Shown here piece after piece: positions 9,979 through 19,576 of a DNA stretch of 64,000 bases (positions within the stretch are counted from its first letter, which is position 1; each line of letters starts with the position of its first letter). The DNA comes from Acinetobacter brisouioides. Lineage in GTDB: Bacteria > Pseudomonadota > Gammaproteobacteria > Pseudomonadales > Moraxellaceae. The notes under the pieces were generated by a model. It worked only from the letters and a program-made list of their open reading frames with translations. It was not told where the DNA came from and made no database searches. The DNA lies in contig NZ_SJNX01000008.1 of the NCBI RefSeq assembly GCF_004331075.1, positions 124,001 to 188,000 of the forward strand, given 5' to 3'. A program made the translations under genes and the position numbers.

Positions 9979-10432
9979 TATTATAACAATTAAAAACATC
10001 ATATTTTTTAATCACAAAGCTCGAATGTAACGCGACCACATTTTCAATTTTAGCGATACGGCGTAGTAAAATCTCGCTATAGTCTTCCATATTTTTTGCC
10101 ACAAGCTCGACAATAAAATCAGCGCTCTGCCCTGTAACCAGATAGGCATTAATCACTTCAGGAATAGCTTCAATTTGCTCTAAAAAGCTGTCAAATGTTT
10201 CACTGTCGTGTTTATTCAGAGAGACTTGCAGCAAAATATGCAAGGTAAAACCCAATTTGGCGTAATTAATTTCCCGCTTCAAATTGGTCATAATCTTAGA
10301 TTCAATCAGATGTTTGATACGGCGATGTACCGAGCTAACAGATAAGTTAATACGCTCGGATAGCTCATTAAGGTTTAAATCTTCATGAGTCAAAATTTCA
10401 AGAATTTGTTTGTCATAACGGTCTAATTGCAT
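9962..10432 (-). CDS. Lrp/AsnC-family transcriptional regulator
   Basis: Small regulator of about 156 residues. The N-terminal HTH (LNLNELSERINLSVSSVHRR) is followed by an effector-binding RAM domain with the family-typical V-T-G-x-x-D pattern in YLVTGQSADFIVELV. These proteins respond to amino acids and act as dimers or octamers. An upstream in-frame ATG at 10444 exists. The GGAAAA before the ATG at 10432 and the conserved MQLDRYDKQIL beginning favour the later start. Its target is not evident; the convergent PanE-like gene does not suggest one. Confidence 0.88.
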   Translation of the reverse strand: MQLDRYDKQILEILTHEDLNLNELSERINLSVSSVHRRIKHLIESKIMTNLKREINYAKLGFTLHILLQVSLNKHDSETFDSFLEQIEAIPEVINAYLVTGQSADFIVELVAKNMEDYSEILLRRIAKIENVVALHSSFVIKKYDVFNCYNMLSRV

Positions 10433-10494
10433 GATTTTTTCCATAATTTAATTTTGGAAAAATAATAAGAAATGTATTTTTATAATTGCAGACC

Positions 10495-10680
10495 AGAATT
10501 TTTAAGGGTCAAGGGAAAACTTATGTTTACTTTTGACAACTTAATGATGCTAACATTAAGCCTTTGGCAAGCAACTTGTGGTTGATTGTGTCTAAAAGCC
10601 GAGTCGATACTTTGTGAGCGAGGTTAGCACGTTATCTCCCAATATTGGCTAACCAATCTTCTCGATCCCCATCACACCCT
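10495..10680. ncRNA. structured RNA candidate, copy 1 (C4-like/group I sRNA type)
   Basis: This 186-base element shares blocks with a second element at 23528-23717. Both begin AGAATTTTT-AGGG, then CAAGGGAAAACT, have AGCCG-ATCGA in the middle, and end TCGATCCCCATCACACC. The two ends can pair (GGG with CCC). Three internal stems are visible, for example GGTTAGC/GCTAACC and CTTAATG/CATTAAG, and the other copy keeps stems at the same places with different bases. That is the pattern of a conserved RNA. I recall abundant multi-copy sRNAs in Acinetobacter related to phage C4 antisense RNA, and this resembles that description, but I cannot confirm the family or the strand. Confidence 0.6.
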
Positions 10681-10869
10681 GATTCATACTATAGCAACGG
10701 TCATTTCGAATTATTTTCCTGAATAATCCTAATTTAACATCTTTTTGGAATTTTTTTTCACATTTTAACCATAAAAACTTATTTTTTCCTTTCCAATGCT
10801 TTTTTAATCAATTTTATTATCTTGTTTTTAGGTTTTTGGAGAAATTTCCATACAAACCCATAACAACTT

Positions 10870-10907
10870 TTATCAAAAGAAAAGCCCTCAGATTTCTCTA
10901 AGGGCTT
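10870..10907 (-). terminator. glnS terminator
   Basis: On the - strand AAGCCCT pairs with AGGGCTT around a 12-base loop, followed by TTCTTTTG. It lies about 60 bases after the glnS stop. Confidence 0.85.
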
Positions 10908-10965
10908 GGCTGATAAGCTCATCTATCTTGCAAATATCTTGCAAAAAGTATTGATCTTAAATCAA

Positions 10966-12693
10966 TTATTTTTTCTCAGGCTTAAAGCTATCTTTTAAAT
11001 CCAAAATGCGGTTAAACACTGGTTTTTCTGCACTGTGATCATAACGGTCTGCAACAAAGTAGCCTTCACGCTCAAACTGGAAGCGATCTTCTGGATTGGC
11101 TTGTGCCAAAGCAGGCTCAATCACCGCTTGTAGTACAGTCAGTGAGTTTGGATTGAGATTTTCCAAGAAATCTTCGCCTTGCTCAGGGTCTGCAACACTA
11201 AATAGACGGTCATAAATACGCACTTCAGCAGGAATACCTTGATTTGCAGATACCCAGTGAATGACACCTTTCACCTTACGACCTTCAGGGTTTTTACCTA
11301 AGGTTGCAGGATCAATTGAGCATTTTAGTTCAACCACTTCGCCATTTTCGTCTTTAATCACTTCATCACACTTAATAACATAGGCATGACGTAAACGCAC
11401 TTCACCTTCAGGAATCAAGCGTTTAAAGCCTTTTGGTGGCACTTCTTCAAAGTCTTTACGATCAATGTAAATTTCTTTGCTCAGTGGAATGATACGCTCG
11501 CCCATGTCTACGTTTGGATGACGTGCATGAGCCAAGTCCATATCTTCAGGCAAATTAGTTAAAGTCACTTTGAGTGGATTAAGCACTGCCATACCACGCG
11601 CTGCACTATTTTCAAGTGATTGGCGAATACAGAACTCCAGCATAGCAACATCCACCACACCGTCAGTTTTTGATACGCCAACACGTTTACAGAAATCACG
11701 TAAGCCTTCAGCAGTAAAACCACGGCGACGCATACCGACTACAGTTGGCATACGTGGATCGTCCCAACCTTGTACAAAGTTGCCTTCCACCAAACGGCGT
11801 AATTTACGTTTTGAGGTGATGGTGTAATCAATGTTTAAACGTGAAGATTCGTACTGACGCGGTACAGCAACAGAATGAACTTTCTCAATCACCCAGTCAT
11901 AAAACGCGCGGTGATCTTGGAATTCTAAAGTACAAAGAGAATGTGTTACGGCTTCAATGGCATCTGACAATGGATGAGCATAGTCATACATTGGGTAAAT
12001 CTTCCATTTGTCGCCTGTTTGATGATGTTCAGAATGCAAAATACGATACAAAATCGGATCGCGCATATGGACATTTGGGCTAGCCATATCAATTTTGGCA
12101 CGCAGAACTGCCTGACCTTCAGCAAATGTACCATCTTTCATTTTTTCAAAACGTTCAAGATTTTCTTGTACAGTTGCATCACGATAAGGTGAGTTTTTAC
12201 CAGGTTCAACAAAGTTACCGCGGTTTAACTTAATTTCTTCAGGTGTTTGCAAATCAACATAAGCATCGCCTTGTTCGATCAGTTGTACAGCCCATGCGTA
12301 TAATTGATCAAAATAACTCGAAGCGTAGCATGGTTCACCTTTCCAGTTAAATCCGAGCCATTTCACATCATTGGCAATACCATCGACATATTCTTGTTCT
12401 TCTGCATCTGGGTTTGTATCATCAAAACGTAAGTTGCAGTAGCCACCAAATTCTTGAGCAACACCAAAGTTCAAGCAAATGGCTTTTACGTGACCAATAT
12501 GCAAATAACCATTTGGCTCTGGCGGGAAACGAGTCACAACAGTCGCGGTACGTCCTGCTGCAACATCATCGGTAATGACTTGACGAATAAAGTCTAAGCC
12601 GGGCTGTTGTTCTTGCTGCGCAGCATCGACAGTGGCTTGGCTATTCGGTGTCGGTATATTTGGCAGATTTGAAACAGCATCATTCGGCTTCAT
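10966..12693 (-). CDS. glnS: glutaminyl-tRNA synthetase
   Basis: Class I aminoacyl-tRNA synthetase that charges tRNA-Gln. The HIGH motif is seen in [12 protein letters not shown] (about residues 58-68). The KMSKS equivalent is TSKRKLRRL near residue 295, and C-terminal beta-barrel anticodon-binding domains follow. At 575 residues it is slightly longer than the E. coli enzyme, mainly through a 30-residue N-terminal extension rich in Gln/Asn/Pro. It is a single gene with its own terminator, divergent from ppiB. Confidence 0.96.
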   Translation of the reverse strand: MKPNDAVSNLPNIPTPNSQATVDAAQQEQQPGLDFIRQVITDDVAAGRTATVVTRFPPEPNGYLHIGHVKAICLNFGVAQEFGGYCNLRFDDTNPDAEEQEYVDGIANDVKWLGFNWKGEPCYASSYFDQLYAWAVQLIEQGDAYVDLQTPEEIKLNRGNFVEPGKNSPYRDATVQENLERFEKMKDGTFAEGQAVLRAKIDMASPNVHMRDPILYRILHSEHHQTGDKWKIYPMYDYAHPLSDAIEAVTHSLCTLEFQDHRAFYDWVIEKVHSVAVPRQYESSRLNIDYTITSKRKLRRLVEGNFVQGWDDPRMPTVVGMRRRGFTAEGLRDFCKRVGVSKTDGVVDVAMLEFCIRQSLENSAARGMAVLNPLKVTLTNLPEDMDLAHARHPNVDMGERIIPLSKEIYIDRKDFEEVPPKGFKRLIPEGEVRLRHAYVIKCDEVIKDENGEVVELKCSIDPATLGKNPEGRKVKGVIHWVSANQGIPAEVRIYDRLFSVADPEQGEDFLENLNPNSLTVLQAVIEPALAQANPEDRFQFEREGYFVADRYDHSAEKPVFNRILDLKDSFKPEKK

Positions 12694-12860
12694 AATGGAT
12701 AAATCACTTCTTGGTTAAAAATTTAGGATAATTTAAACGCTATCAGGCTCTTTTCTCAAACAAAATAACGTTTATACTTGCTATCTAGTTTACAGTTTGC
12801 TTATGCTTCTCTCAACAAAAAAACCCGTGGCTTTTTTTGCCATGCCTAGGAGATTATGTA

Positions 12861-13370
12861 ATGAGTTTTCCTCAAGTCGAATTAAACACCAATAAAGGTC
12901 GTATTGTTCTTGAGCTTAACAGCGAAAAAGCGCCTAAAACAGTGGCAAACTTTTTAGAATATGTACGTGATGGTTTCTATGATGGTGTAATTTTCCACCG
13001 TGTAATCGATGGTTTCATGATCCAAGGTGGCGGTTTCGACGAAAACTTTAAAGAAAAAGCAACTCGTGATGCAATTGAAAACGAAGCTGACAATGGTTTA
13101 AGCAACGATGCTGGCACTATTGCGATGGCTCGTACTCAAGCGCCTCACTCTGCTTCTGCACAGTTCTTTATCAATGTAAAAAGCAACTCTTTCCTAAACC
13201 ACACTGGCAAAACCACACAAGGTTGGGGCTACGCTGTATTTGGTAAAGTTGTTGAAGGTATAGACGTTGTTGAACAAATTAAAGGCGTACGTACAGGCAA
13301 CCGTGGTTACCACGCTGACGTTCCTCTTGAAAATGTTGTAATTGAAACTGCTAAAATTATCGCTGAATAA
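12861..13370 (+). CDS. ppiB: cytoplasmic peptidyl-prolyl cis-trans isomerase (cyclophilin)
   Basis: Cyclophilin-type prolyl isomerase, 169 residues with no signal peptide, hence the cytosolic PpiB form. Active-site stretches [13 protein letters not shown] and [10 protein letters not shown] are present, as is the W in [13 protein letters not shown]. The in-frame ATG at 12837 is not needed: AGGAGAT at 12848-12854 places the start at 12861. lpxH begins 15 bases after the stop, so the two form an operon, an arrangement also seen in other gammaproteobacteria. Confidence 0.95.
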   Translation: MSFPQVELNTNKGRIVLELNSEKAPKTVANFLEYVRDGFYDGVIFHRVIDGFMIQGGGFDENFKEKATRDAIENEADNGLSNDAGTIAMARTQAPHSASAQFFINVKSNSFLNHTGKTTQGWGYAVFGKVVEGIDVVEQIKGVRTGNRGYHADVPLENVVIETAKIIAE

Positions 13371-13385
13371 TTTTAGGATGCTTTT

Positions 13386-14105
13386 GTGACCTATCTGTTT
13401 ATCTCTGATTTACATTTGTCACCTAATCACCCTCGACTCGTTCGAGGGTTTTTAGCTTTATTGCAAGACTATCAGCAAAAGCAAACCCAACTTTATATTT
13501 TGGGTGACTGGTTCAATGCATGGATTGGTGATGATAACCGTTCAGCATGGCTTGACGAAATTGTGCAAGCGCTACAACAGTTTACTGCACAGGGAAATCA
13601 GGTTTATTTCCAAGTTGGCAACCGTGATTTCGCCTTAAGTCAAAAGTTCCTCAATCAATTTTCAGGTCAATTACTCCCTGATATAGCAACAGTAAAGATT
13701 CATCACCAGTCTTATCGCCTTGAACACGGTGATGCGCTGTGTACCGATGATATTGCCTATCAGCGCTTTAAAAAAATTATTCGTAATCCAGTTTTACTGT
13801 TTATTTTGCGACGTACACCTTTAAGTTTTCGCAAAAAACTGGCTGAAGGTTTTCGACAAAAAAGTAATGAATCCAAACAAGAAAAACATTATGACATTAT
13901 GGATGTCAATCAACAGGCTGTTGATGCTGCACTCAGAAATGTTGATATTTTAATTCATGGGCATACACACCGCCCCATGATTCACACAGAAATCAATCAT
14001 AAACAGCGTATTGTACTCGGTGACTGGTGTGAAAAAACAGGCGAAGCCATGATTTTAGAGATTGATGCTCAAGGTCAGCAGCAGTTTAAGAATTATAAAT
14101 TTTAA
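13386..14105 (+). CDS. lpxH: UDP-2,3-diacylglucosamine diphosphatase
   Basis: LpxH cleaves UDP-2,3-diacylglucosamine to lipid X and UMP in lipid A synthesis, at the inner face of the inner membrane. Metal ligands of the calcineurin-like fold are visible: D8 and H10 in ISDLHLS, D41 in LGDWFNAW, N79/D81 in GNRDF, HGDALCTDD near residue 114, and HGHTHRP near 195. The start codon is GTG, supported by AGGA 8 bases upstream. Presence of this gene implies a lipid A pathway. It is co-transcribed with ppiB. Confidence 0.94.
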   Translation: MTYLFISDLHLSPNHPRLVRGFLALLQDYQQKQTQLYILGDWFNAWIGDDNRSAWLDEIVQALQQFTAQGNQVYFQVGNRDFALSQKFLNQFSGQLLPDIATVKIHHQSYRLEHGDALCTDDIAYQRFKKIIRNPVLLFILRRTPLSFRKKLAEGFRQKSNESKQEKHYDIMDVNQQAVDAALRNVDILIHGHTHRPMIHTEINHKQRIVLGDWCEKTGEAMILEIDAQGQQQFKNYKF

Positions 14106-14619
14106 TAAGGCATGCTAACTAAGCATTCATAATTTGTGGATGTAAGAAGTTATAATTTTCCTACACGATCACTCCCGAAAATTACTAATAAAGCAGTTTC
14201 TAGTCAGCATTGTAAAATCGGTATAATTTTCTTATACCTCTATTCTGGCTATAGGGTTATACATTGCCGTGTACAATCATTGGATACTACAGATCAAACT
14301 ACTTTAAGCCATTCATTATTCTGATTTTTAAACCGAGCAAATAACATTTGTTTATATAAAGTTTATTGCCCTGCTTTCGTAACTCAATTTTAATCTCACT
14401 CTAATATGGTTAATTTCGAGCAAAACGACACTTGAAAATTCAATGCTTAGCGTGAAAAAATGCAGTCAAATTACAGGAAAATTCAAATAAAATAATGATA
14501 ATTTATAACAAGTTAAAATTTATGACTTCATCAATTTGCATCGGTACATTACAATGTTTGCTCCACGTGAATGGCTTTCGAATAAATTGTACGACTGACC
14601 ACGCAACAAGACACTGCAT
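14106..14619. other. 514-base region between lpxH and ubiC
   Basis: AT-rich. A short open frame (14136-14324) lacks a ribosome site and looks random. A Fur-box-like sequence lies at 14491-14509. Otherwise I see only the presumed ubiC promoter region. Confidence 0.5.
14491..14509. promoter_or_regulatory. weak Fur-box-like sequence upstream of ubiC
   Basis: AATAATGATAATTTATAAC matches the 19-base Fur consensus at 14 positions, mostly in the left half, about 110 bases before ubiC. In such AT-rich DNA this may be chance. Confidence 0.25.
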
Positions 14620-15099
14620 ATGACTCAGCATTATCCACAAGGGCTTGATTCCCATTTAAAATCTTGGCTATATGCCTCAGGCTCACTGACTCAGCAACTC
14701 ACTCAGCTTGCAGGTGGGCAGTTTCGGGTAGAGCCACTTCAAGAATCTTTTCAGCGCATGCAGCGCCAAGACAGTTTATGGCTGAATATGCCACATCAAC
14801 ATACTGCATGGGTACGAGAAGTCTTTTTATACGGCTGTGAAGCCGAGCCGTGGGTACGTGCCAAAAGTATTTTTCCGATTTTAAGCCTGCAAGGTAAAGC
14901 AAGACGCTTTCGGCATTTGGGTCAACGTCCAATTGGACATTACTTATTTCAACGTACGACGCCGCACTGTGAACGGCGGATACTGCATTTGAATGAGGGC
15001 TGGACACGGCAAAGTTGTTATACTTGGCACGGCTGCAAGTTTATTGTTCAAGAAACTTTTTTACCTGCATTTGAACGCTTTATTCAAACATTGCGATGA
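14620..15099 (+). CDS. ubiC: chorismate--pyruvate lyase
   Basis: Converts chorismate to 4-hydroxybenzoate and pyruvate, the first step of ubiquinone synthesis. The 159-residue length is typical. The conserved region includes WVREVFLYG, then RPIGHYLF, and a C-terminal FIVQETFLPAF carrying the likely catalytic glutamate. The product is the substrate of UbiA, encoded 9 bases downstream, so the two form an operon. The call rests on protein pattern and the ubiA neighbour together. Confidence 0.92.
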   Translation: MTQHYPQGLDSHLKSWLYASGSLTQQLTQLAGGQFRVEPLQESFQRMQRQDSLWLNMPHQHTAWVREVFLYGCEAEPWVRAKSIFPILSLQGKARRFRHLGQRPIGHYLFQRTTPHCERRILHLNEGWTRQSCYTWHGCKFIVQETFLPAFERFIQTLR

Positions 15100-15108
15100 A
15101 GGACTGGC

Positions 15109-15987
15109 ATGGCAACTGTACAACATACCAACTGGCAACAGCGCTTACAAGCATATTATTACCTGTGCCGTTTTGACAAACCGATTGGCACAGAGCTGGT
15201 GCTTTGGCCAACCATGTGGGCACTGTGGATTGCTGCAAAAGGTTTCCCTGATTTAAAAACCTTTATTGTGATGTTTCTCGGTGTGATTTTTATGCGTGCC
15301 GCGGGCTGCGCGATTAACGACTTTGCTGACCGTAAAGTCGATGGTCATGTTGCACGTACCAAGCAACGCCCACTGGCAACAGGCGTCATTCAACCGATTG
15401 AAGCGGTAATGGTATTTTTGGCTTTGGTCGCTGCCAGTGCCTGTCTGCTGTTCTTTTTACCAATCGCAACCTTTTATTGTTCTTTTGGCGCACTCATTTT
15501 GGCGTTCATTTATCCATTTATGAAACGCTACACCCATTTGCCACAGGTATTTTTAGGTGCAGCATTTTCATGGGCAATCCCTATGGCATTTACCGCCATG
15601 GGACGTCCACTGGATTTAACATGTTGGTTGTTATATTTCGGCAATCTAGCTTGGACAGTGGCTTATGACACCCAATATGCAATTACTGACCGTGAATATG
15701 ACCTAAAAATTGGTGTGAAATCCACCGCAATTTTATTTGGTCGTTATGATATTCAGATTATTAATTTATTACAGGCAGCCAGTGTGTTATTGATTGGTGC
15801 AGCGTTGTATCTGGAAGACTTACTGAATCCTTACGGTACAATTGCACTGTGTGCTGTAATCGCGGACTATGTTTATCAATGGATGCAAACTCGTCAGCGT
15901 GAACCACAGCGTTGTTTCAAAACATTCTTGCATAATCGCTGGGTGGGTATGATGATTTTTGCAGGCATTTTTATAGCTCTACTTTAA
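15109..15987 (+). CDS. ubiA: 4-hydroxybenzoate octaprenyltransferase
   Basis: Integral membrane prenyltransferase that attaches the polyprenyl chain to 4-hydroxybenzoate in ubiquinone synthesis. Two aspartate-rich motifs bind the diphosphate through magnesium: NDFADRKVDGHVARTK near residue 69 and DTQYAITDREYD near 186. About eight to nine hydrophobic helices are visible in 292 residues. AAGGA precedes the ATG. It follows ubiC by 9 bases and ends at a strong hairpin. Confidence 0.95.
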   Translation: MATVQHTNWQQRLQAYYYLCRFDKPIGTELVLWPTMWALWIAAKGFPDLKTFIVMFLGVIFMRAAGCAINDFADRKVDGHVARTKQRPLATGVIQPIEAVMVFLALVAASACLLFFLPIATFYCSFGALILAFIYPFMKRYTHLPQVFLGAAFSWAIPMAFTAMGRPLDLTCWLLYFGNLAWTVAYDTQYAITDREYDLKIGVKSTAILFGRYDIQIINLLQAASVLLIGAALYLEDLLNPYGTIALCAVIADYVYQWMQTRQREPQRCFKTFLHNRWVGMMIFAGIFIALL

Positions 15988-16054
15988 ATACAGATTTTCT
16001 TCGTCTTGAAATAAAACTCCAATATAAATATACCTCAGGGCGGAATACTCTTAA

Positions 16055-16096
16055 AAAATATAAAAGGTGACTGTTTTGGTCGCCTTTTATATTTTT
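16055..16096 (+). terminator. ubiA terminator
   Basis: ATATAAAAGGTGAC pairs with GTCGCCTTTTATAT (one G-U pair), followed by TTTTTC. Strong stem. Confidence 0.88.
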
Positions 16097-16165
16097 CGCA
16101 TTGAAAAATGCCCGTAATTTCGTATGCTTCTTTTAACTCTTTTCTCTGTTGCAGATTTAGGCACT

Positions 16166-18163
16166 ATGCATGTAAAACTGTTGAAATCTACATTTTTGTT
16201 GATTGGTCTATCCAGCATCATGTTAAGTGGCTGTCAGGTCGTCAATGTCAAACGGCAAGCGTTAAATGTGACTATTTCCAATGAGCGTGACAGTATTCTT
16301 ACGCACGACCAACTGAGCGAAGCCAGTTTAAATGTCTTATCCATGACAGGGCGTGAAGCCAAAAGCTGTATTGAGAGTCCCGTAGCATGTTTAAAAAATA
16401 TGCAGCAAATTCCACAAGAACAATTATTTTCCACTGCTAGCGAGTTGTACCTAGCGAAAGCCAAATTATTAGAAAACTCATCTGCCTGTAAGAAAAAACC
16501 TAAACCCAAGCAACATCTTTCAGAAAAACATCAACAACAGCAGCAACTATTTTCTAGCTGCATTGCACAAGAAGGTGAAATGCTCGACAAAAGTATTCGT
16601 TATAGTTACGCCTATCTGTTTCGCTCTACTCGAGAACCCACGCAACGCATTTTTGATAACCGACAAGTTCAAGTTCGCGACTTTTACAATCAGGCAATTG
16701 CCAAACTTGCCTCCGCATACCCCGCCCAATCTATAGAACAACAAAAACAAACCATGAACCAATCTTCTAGCATCAAGATTGGCAATAGCACTTATCAAAT
16801 TGACTTTAGTGACTATCCAGATTTAGCGCATCAACCAATTGCGAGCTATCTTTCAAGTTACAATATGAATTTTTCAGGGCTACGTTCCATTAACCGACGG
16901 GATGGCTTTGGCTCAGAATTTGTGGTGGTCTTGCCCAAAAAGCAACGCAATGAAGAAAATAAGTATATTTTAGATCCTCTACGCTACCAGTTTAACACTG
17001 GAAGTAATCCAAATATTCATGCTCCACGTTACCTTGCAAGCACCATTACCATTGAACCTGAAAAAAACACCAGTTTACAAAGTTTACTGGACAATTCGCC
17101 TATGGTCGTCAAGATACATGACCCGTATCATTATGACCGAATCAGTATTGAGCGTAGCACTTATCCACTGGCTGCGAATTTCTCTGTGCCCTATGGATTA
17201 TGGCTAGCACAAAATAATCTAGGCAAATCGGCTTATTTAAGTCTGATTGACCGCGACAAAAACATCGTGATGCCACATTTATATATGCTGGAACCATTTA
17301 ACCCGAACAAAAAAGTTATTGTGCTGATTCACGGTCTTGCAAGCAGCCCCGAAGCATGGGTACGCTTAACGAATGATATTATGAGCGATCCTGTTTTGCG
17401 TGAGCATTATCAGGTTTGGCAAGTGTTTTACTCAACCAATATGCCAATCATTGAAAGTCGTTTTCAAATTTATGCTTTACTCAAACAATCCTTTGCATTA
17501 GTCGATCCTAAAGCACCTGCGTATAGTGATGCCGTGCTGATTGGTCATTCTATGGGTGGAATTATTGCACGCTTACTGGTCAGCAATCAGAACTTGAGCA
17601 CTCCTGCATTTAAAATTTACAATAGCCGCAGTTTGCTTGCACACAAAACAGACTCTGTCATACTTGAGCGCTTCAATATCCAACCTATTCCCAATTTCAA
17701 TCGGGCGATTTTCCTGTCTTCTCCAAACAAAGGCACTGCTTTTGCTGAGTTGTGGTTTACGAAAATGGCACGTCGAATTATTCGTGTGCCAAGTGTTTTT
17801 ATTGGTGCGATTGACGATACTTTAGAAGGTGATCTGAATGTAAAAGGCACCATCAAACAGCTCAATCAAAGTATTATTCAAAATGGCCCGAGCGACCTCA
17901 GTTACAAATCCAAATTCATTGCGCTTACCAAAAATGTAAATCCACCCAAAGGATTTATTTTTCATTCAATTATTGGAAATGACACCAAAAGCCATGATCA
18001 ACAAAAAATAACGGATGGAATCGTTCCTTATAGCAGCGCGCATTTAGAAGGTGCTGCGTCAGAGAAAATTATTCACGGTGGGCATTCTATTCAAGAAACC
18101 CCTGAAGCGGTGTTAGAGTTACGACGGATTTTACGTTTACATTTAATTCAGCATGGTTTGTAG
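16166..18163 (+). CDS. lipoprotein with C-terminal alpha/beta hydrolase (lipase-like) domain
   Basis: Large exported hydrolase of about 665 residues. The chosen ATG gives a lipoprotein signal, with a hydrophobic stretch ending in the lipobox LSGC; an in-frame ATG at 16124 would bury this signal. The N-terminal 300 residues are not recognisable. The C-terminal half is an alpha/beta hydrolase: oxyanion region VLIHGLASSPEAW, nucleophile serine in IGHSMGG (about residue 462), and a likely catalytic histidine in HGGHS near 640. It is probably a membrane-anchored esterase or lipase. The substrate is unknown and neighbours give no hint. Confidence 0.85.
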   Translation: MHVKLLKSTFLLIGLSSIMLSGCQVVNVKRQALNVTISNERDSILTHDQLSEASLNVLSMTGREAKSCIESPVACLKNMQQIPQEQLFSTASELYLAKAKLLENSSACKKKPKPKQHLSEKHQQQQQLFSSCIAQEGEMLDKSIRYSYAYLFRSTREPTQRIFDNRQVQVRDFYNQAIAKLASAYPAQSIEQQKQTMNQSSSIKIGNSTYQIDFSDYPDLAHQPIASYLSSYNMNFSGLRSINRRDGFGSEFVVVLPKKQRNEENKYILDPLRYQFNTGSNPNIHAPRYLASTITIEPEKNTSLQSLLDNSPMVVKIHDPYHYDRISIERSTYPLAANFSVPYGLWLAQNNLGKSAYLSLIDRDKNIVMPHLYMLEPFNPNKKVIVLIHGLASSPEAWVRLTNDIMSDPVLREHYQVWQVFYSTNMPIIESRFQIYALLKQSFALVDPKAPAYSDAVLIGHSMGGIIARLLVSNQNLSTPAFKIYNSRSLLAHKTDSVILERFNIQPIPNFNRAIFLSSPNKGTAFAELWFTKMARRIIRVPSVFIGAIDDTLEGDLNVKGTIKQLNQSIIQNGPSDLSYKSKFIALTKNVNPPKGFIFHSIIGNDTKSHDQQKITDGIVPYSSAHLEGAASEKIIHGGHSIQETPEAVLELRRILRLHLIQHGL

Positions 18164-18190
18164 CAAGCCCCAACTGCAAAATAATCTAAT

Positions 18191-18225
18191 AGGCAAGCAT
18201 GAGATCACATTTCTGATGCTTGCCT
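18191..18225. terminator. hairpin between the convergent hydrolase gene and prpF
   Basis: AGGCAAGCAT pairs perfectly with ATGCTTGCCT around a 15-base loop, midway between two convergent stops. T-runs are weak on both sides, so termination is only probable. Confidence 0.6.
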
Positions 18226-18243
18226 TGAACTTAGCTCAACAGA

Positions 18244-19428
18244 TTAAAATGTATTGGCTGGCAAATACACTTCACCTTTCATTAAAATACGTGCGCTACG
18301 GCTCATAATCGCTTGTTGCATTTGCCATACTCCTTGTTTTTCAATGAGTTCAGCACCAACCGTTAAAGTCCCCGATGGATGACCAAAACAGACTTTATTA
18401 CCTGTTGTTGAGCTACGCTTTTCATATAAAATCGTGCCTGGAACGCAAGCTGCGGCTGCAATAGCAATGGCGGCTGTTCCCATCATGGCGTGATGCAATT
18501 TCCCCATCGACACAGCACGAACGAGCAGGTCAATATCTGTCGCAGCAACGGCTTTACCACTTGAACTGACATAGTTTTGAGCTTGAGCTGCAAATGCAAT
18601 TTTAGGTGTATGCTGACGCGTTGCAGCTTCTGTAATGTCTTGAATTAAACCCATTTTTACCGCGGCATAAGCACGGATTTTTTCAAGTTTGGCCAAGGCT
18701 TTCGGATCATTGTTAATATCATCTTGCAGCTCAGTTCCACGATAACCCAAGTCTTCAGCATGTAAAAACACTGTTGGAATTCCTGCTTGAACCATAGTCA
18801 CTTCAAATGAACCAATCTCAGGTACATCAAGCTGTTCCTTAAGTTTGCCTGTCGGGAAAATCCCTGTTGTTGCTTCAGGATCAACTGCTTCACAAAACGC
18901 CAGCGAAATTTCAGCCGCAGGAAAAGTGACACCATCGAGCTCAAAATCACCCAGTTCTTGCACTTCACCTTCAACAATTGGCACTTCGGCAATAATGGTT
19001 TGCTGAATATTCGCCTGCCAAATGCGTACCGTACAAATTCCATTTTCAGGAATTCGGTTGGCATCGACCAACCCGTGACGAATGGCAAAAGGGCCGACTG
19101 CCGCAGATAAATTGCCACAGTTCCCACTCCAATCAACAAAAGCCTGATCGATTGAAACCTGCCCAAACAAATAATCAACGTCATGGTCAGGCTGCTGGCT
19201 TTTTGCCACAATCACGGTTTTACTGGTGCTTGAAGTTGCCCCACCCATGCCATCAATTTGCTTACCATACGGGTCTGGGCTACCAATTACTCTCAGTAAA
19301 ATTTTGTCACGTGCTTCGCCCGCGATCTGTGCAGCCTCAGGCAAATCGTTCAGGTTAAAAAATACGCCTTTACTGGTTCCACCACGCATATATGTTGCTG
19401 GAATTGTCATTTGTTTTTGGGCAGCCAT
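18244..19428 (-). CDS. prpF: 2-methylaconitate cis-trans isomerase
   Basis: PrpF isomerises the trans-2-methylaconitate made by AcnD to the cis form, so AcnD and PrpF together replace PrpD in the methylcitrate cycle of propionate breakdown. At 394 residues it has the usual length, and the N-terminal YMRGGTSKGVFF signature and SGNCGN stretch are present. Its partners prpB, prpC and acnD lie at 28.5-33.3 kb on the same strand, separated by unrelated genes. A palindrome identical in core to those at the gntR promoter sits 75 bases upstream of its start, which suggests shared control. Confidence 0.93.
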   Translation of the reverse strand: MAAQKQMTIPATYMRGGTSKGVFFNLNDLPEAAQIAGEARDKILLRVIGSPDPYGKQIDGMGGATSSTSKTVIVAKSQQPDHDVDYLFGQVSIDQAFVDWSGNCGNLSAAVGPFAIRHGLVDANRIPENGICTVRIWQANIQQTIIAEVPIVEGEVQELGDFELDGVTFPAAEISLAFCEAVDPEATTGIFPTGKLKEQLDVPEIGSFEVTMVQAGIPTVFLHAEDLGYRGTELQDDINNDPKALAKLEKIRAYAAVKMGLIQDITEAATRQHTPKIAFAAQAQNYVSSSGKAVAATDIDLLVRAVSMGKLHHAMMGTAAIAIAAAACVPGTILYEKRSSTTGNKVCFGHPSGTLTVGAELIEKQGVWQMQQAIMSRSARILMKGEVYLPANTF

Positions 19429-19502
19429 TTCCTTATTTTCCTATCTTCTCTATATTTAAAAACGACTCACCTTGCATGAATCTAAATAGCATCATGAATC
19501 AA

Positions 19503-19516
19503 AATTGTCGACAATT
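19503..19516. promoter_or_regulatory. GntR-type operator palindrome upstream of prpF
   Basis: Perfect 14-base palindrome AATTGTCGACAATT. On the - strand its TCGACA could double as a -35 box with TATTTA 17 bases on, so binding could block transcription. It shares its core with sites at 20106, 34005 and 34088. Confidence 0.65.
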
Positions 19517-19576
19517 CTATTCGACTATGGGGGAATTCGGTTTTTTAAAAGATCTCTTTGAGATTTAATTTTTCAA

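Larger units (their letters stand above)
10445..10965. other. 521-base intergenic region upstream of the Lrp-type gene
   Basis: Contains the Lrp-type gene's promoter region (a TATAAT-like box near 10481 also faces right), structured-RNA candidate copy 1 (10495-10680), about 180 bases of AT-rich sequence without structure that I can see, and the glnS terminator (10870-10907). No convincing protein gene. Confidence 0.7.

Noticed and set aside
14136..14324. 62-codon frame between lpxH and ubiC
   Set aside because: No ribosome site and no recognisable protein pattern.
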